Source: UBA9926 sp964524295
GTDB taxonomy: Bacteria; Pseudomonadota; Gammaproteobacteria; Pseudomonadales; Azotimanducaceae
Reading direction: 5' to 3'
Assembly (NCBI GenBank): GCA_964524295.1
Contig: CAZGCW010000218.1
Location: forward strand, 1 to 6,567
DNA length: 6,567 bases
How positions within the stretch are numbered: position 1 is the stretch's first letter; every line of letters begins with the position of its first letter. The notes beneath the pieces are model-generated. The model searched no databases. It worked only from the letters and a program-made list of their open reading frames with translations, and was not told the DNA's origin. This document shows positions 5,683 through 6,567 of the stretch, piece after piece. The position numbers were made by a program, and so were the translations under genes.

Positions 5683-5698
5683 GCACCCTGCAGTGTGC
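5683..5698. promoter_or_regulatory. Candidate operator near-palindrome in front of the GntR gene
   Basis: GCACCCTGCAGTGTGC pairs at 7 of 8 arm positions around a CTGCAG core. It lies in the 5' leader, 31-46 bases upstream of the regulator ATG. A dimeric regulator could bind here to autoregulate. It does not match a GntR operator I know. Confidence 0.4.
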
Positions 5699-5745
5699 TT
5701 GATTAAGACACCGCTGGGCTGGATGGTCACCCATGTTTAGACCCA

Positions 5746-5751
5746 ATTATA
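5746..5751 (-). promoter_or_regulatory. Possible -10 element (TATAAT) for the GntR gene
   Basis: The minus strand reads a perfect TATAAT here, about 94 bases before the regulator ATG. The -35 region 16-18 bases upstream is a poor match, so the promoter may need help or may not be used. If used, transcription would start near 5739 and the near-palindrome at 5683-5698 would be transcribed. Confidence 0.3.
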
Positions 5752-6077
5752 AAGTGCTATCTTATTAACACTGGCGAGATTACTAACACCCTAGCTCCCG
5801 GGGCCAGCGTGACTACTAACTAGCGGCGATGCTTAAAAACAAGACAAGGTGAAAAACCATGACCGCAGGACCCCATTCTTGCTGAACAAACATTCATCAT
5901 AACTTATTCTTGGTGTAGGGTCAGCCAGCAGTCACAGAGTCCTAAACAACGACACACCCTGTTATTCCTCTGTTTGTTCAAAAAAACTGACTCTGACGAG
6001 CCACTTTCTGCGTTTCAAGTCTCCTTTCAGCACAACAGCCTGTCCCACTTATTGTTTCCTTCCCACTCCACACGGCT

Positions 6078-6106
6078 TGGACAATGTCATTATTATAAAG
6101 TATTAT
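6078..6106 (+). promoter_or_regulatory. Sigma70-like promoter of the TonB receptor gene
   Basis: The -35 TGGACA (6078-6083) and -10 TATTAT (6101-6106) each match consensus at 5 of 6 positions and are separated by exactly 17 bases. Transcription would start near 6113, leaving a leader of about 130 bases before the receptor ATG. This is the best promoter in the window. Confidence 0.6.
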
Positions 6107-6123
6107 TGTTCTATCAATAATAC
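6100..6123. promoter_or_regulatory. Perfect inverted repeat (operator) over the -10 element
   Basis: GTATTATTG (6100-6108) and CAATAATAC (6115-6123) are perfect 9-bp arms around a 6-base centre. The repeat covers the -10 element and the expected transcription start, where a bound dimer would block RNA polymerase. The adjacent GntR regulator is the first candidate, although the repeat does not resemble the near-palindrome at 5683-5698. Confidence 0.6.
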
Positions 6124-6176
6124 ATAGTTAGCTCAACACCCTGCTCCGACCTGGCCGTATCTCTGTATTTATTTTG

Positions 6177-6193
6177 AGTCTGGGAATCAGACT
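6177..6193 (+). promoter_or_regulatory. Small hairpin in the receptor mRNA leader
   Basis: AGTCTG pairs perfectly with CAGACT across a 5-base loop. It lies about 40 bases before the receptor ribosome binding site, within the predicted leader. It has no T-run, so it is not an intrinsic terminator; it could affect mRNA stability or be chance. Confidence 0.3.
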
Positions 6194-6242
6194 GATCGAC
6201 AAGCTCGACGCAGACCAACCATTGTCACCATAAGGACCTCAC

Positions 6243-6567
6243 ATGCACCGCTACCCAAACCCAACTTTTTGTACTGTCGTACTGTCTCTCATTGCGATTT
6301 GTCTACCCTCACCAACCCATGCTAGCAGCGAAGCCGGTTATGCTTTAGAAGAAGTCATGGTCACTGCAAGACGCCGATCAGAAAGTATCCAAGATGTCCC
6401 AGGGACTGTCTCCGTTCTGACCGAAGACGCCCTTGAGAGCAGCGGCGTTAGGCGGGCCGAAGACTTCATAGAACTGACGCCCGGTGTCAGCATGGTGAAT
6501 GCGGCTGAAGTAGGCGACACCCTGTTTATCATTCGCGGCATCAATTGGGCCCGAGATGCGGAAATCA
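6243..6567 (+). CDS. TonB-dependent outer-membrane receptor, N-terminal part (runs off the window)
   Basis: The first 108 codons of a TonB-dependent receptor are present; the rest of the plug and the beta-barrel lie beyond 6567. ATG 6243 has AAGGA 6 bases upstream. A signal peptide covers about residues 1-27, with hydrophobic VVLSLIAICL and a likely cut after the THA motif. The mature N-terminus has a TonB-box-like LEEVMVTARRR (about 35-45), then the plug domain with the standard order SIQDVPGTVSVLT, EDFIELTPGVSM and LFIIRGIN. No N-terminal signalling domain of the FecA type fits before the plug, so it is a simple transporter rather than a transducer. Such receptors import iron chelates, cobalamin, oligosaccharides or hydrophobic carbon sources by proton-motive force; the substrate cannot be read from the plug. 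The divergent GntR regulator, rather than an obvious Fur box, suggests a carbon source (inference). Confidence 0.93.
   Translation, partial: MHRYPNPTFCTVVLSLIAICLPSPTHASSEAGYALEEVMVTARRRSESIQDVPGTVSVLTEDALESSGVRRAEDFIELTPGVSMVNAAEVGDTLFIIRGINWARDAEI

Larger units (their letters stand above)
5653..6242. other. Long divergent regulatory gap between the GntR and TonB receptor genes
   Basis: No gene is supported in these 590 bases. The gap contains the GntR leader with its near-palindrome, a TATAAT on the minus strand, a 10-bp inverted repeat TGAACAAACA/TGTTTGTTCA (5883-5892 with 5971-5980) and a 7-bp inverted repeat CAGAGTC/GACTCTG (5935-5941 with 5989-5995). It also holds four same-strand CACCCTG/A boxes, the receptor promoter and operator near 6078-6123, and a leader hairpin at 6177-6193. 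The length is generous for a simple divergent promoter, so an unannotated small RNA or a lost gene is possible. Confidence 0.5.

Noticed and set aside
6338..6544. 68-codon minus-strand ORF
   Set aside because: It is a shadow of the TonB receptor plug, which reads through on the plus strand with standard motifs.
1..6567. CRISPR array, tRNA or rRNA gene, complete insertion sequence
   Set aside because: No regularly spaced repeats, cloverleaf-like segment, rRNA-like sequence or transposase was found by eye on either strand.

Overview
The window looks like accessory or catabolic chromosome of a Gram-negative gammaproteobacterium, probably marine. This rests on gene content: a TauD/TfdA-type dioxygenase, a TonB-dependent receptor, a HutC-type GntR regulator, two DUF6152-like exported proteins and a lipobox protein. 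Exact taxonomy cannot be read from the sequence. Two genes run off the edges: the dioxygenase at the left (only its N-terminal part is present) and the TonB receptor at the right (signal peptide and start of the plug).

Layout. 1-499 (minus): 5' part of a 2-oxoglutarate/Fe(II) dioxygenase. 500-794: noncoding block rich in inverted repeats. 795-1238 (minus): small exported protein of unknown function with a GTG start. 1239-1662: mostly noncoding, with one candidate 36-codon ORF on the plus strand. 1663-3097 (minus): probable two-gene operon, a lipoprotein-type 2-keto-4-pentenoate hydratase-like protein followed by a DUF6152-like exported protein. 3098-3288: divergent promoter region with a 14-bp palindrome. 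3289-4796 (plus): two-gene operon with a 4-bp ATGA overlap, a second DUF6152-like protein followed by a 363-residue exported protein. 4879-5652 (minus): GntR/UTRA regulator. 5653-6242: long regulatory gap. 6243-6567 (plus): start of the TonB receptor gene.

How the genes may work together (inference). The four genes at 1663-4796 form a divergent module in which every product carries an export signal, including a hydratase-fold protein whose relatives are normally cytoplasmic. The GntR regulator lies head-to-head with the receptor gene. The receptor has a good sigma70-like promoter whose -10 element sits inside a perfect 9-bp inverted repeat, so its transcription is probably controlled by a dimeric regulator. 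A plausible overall picture is substrate-induced uptake and oxidation of an organic compound. The substrate is unknown, and taurine is unlikely because two taurine-pocket residues of TauD are changed in the dioxygenase.
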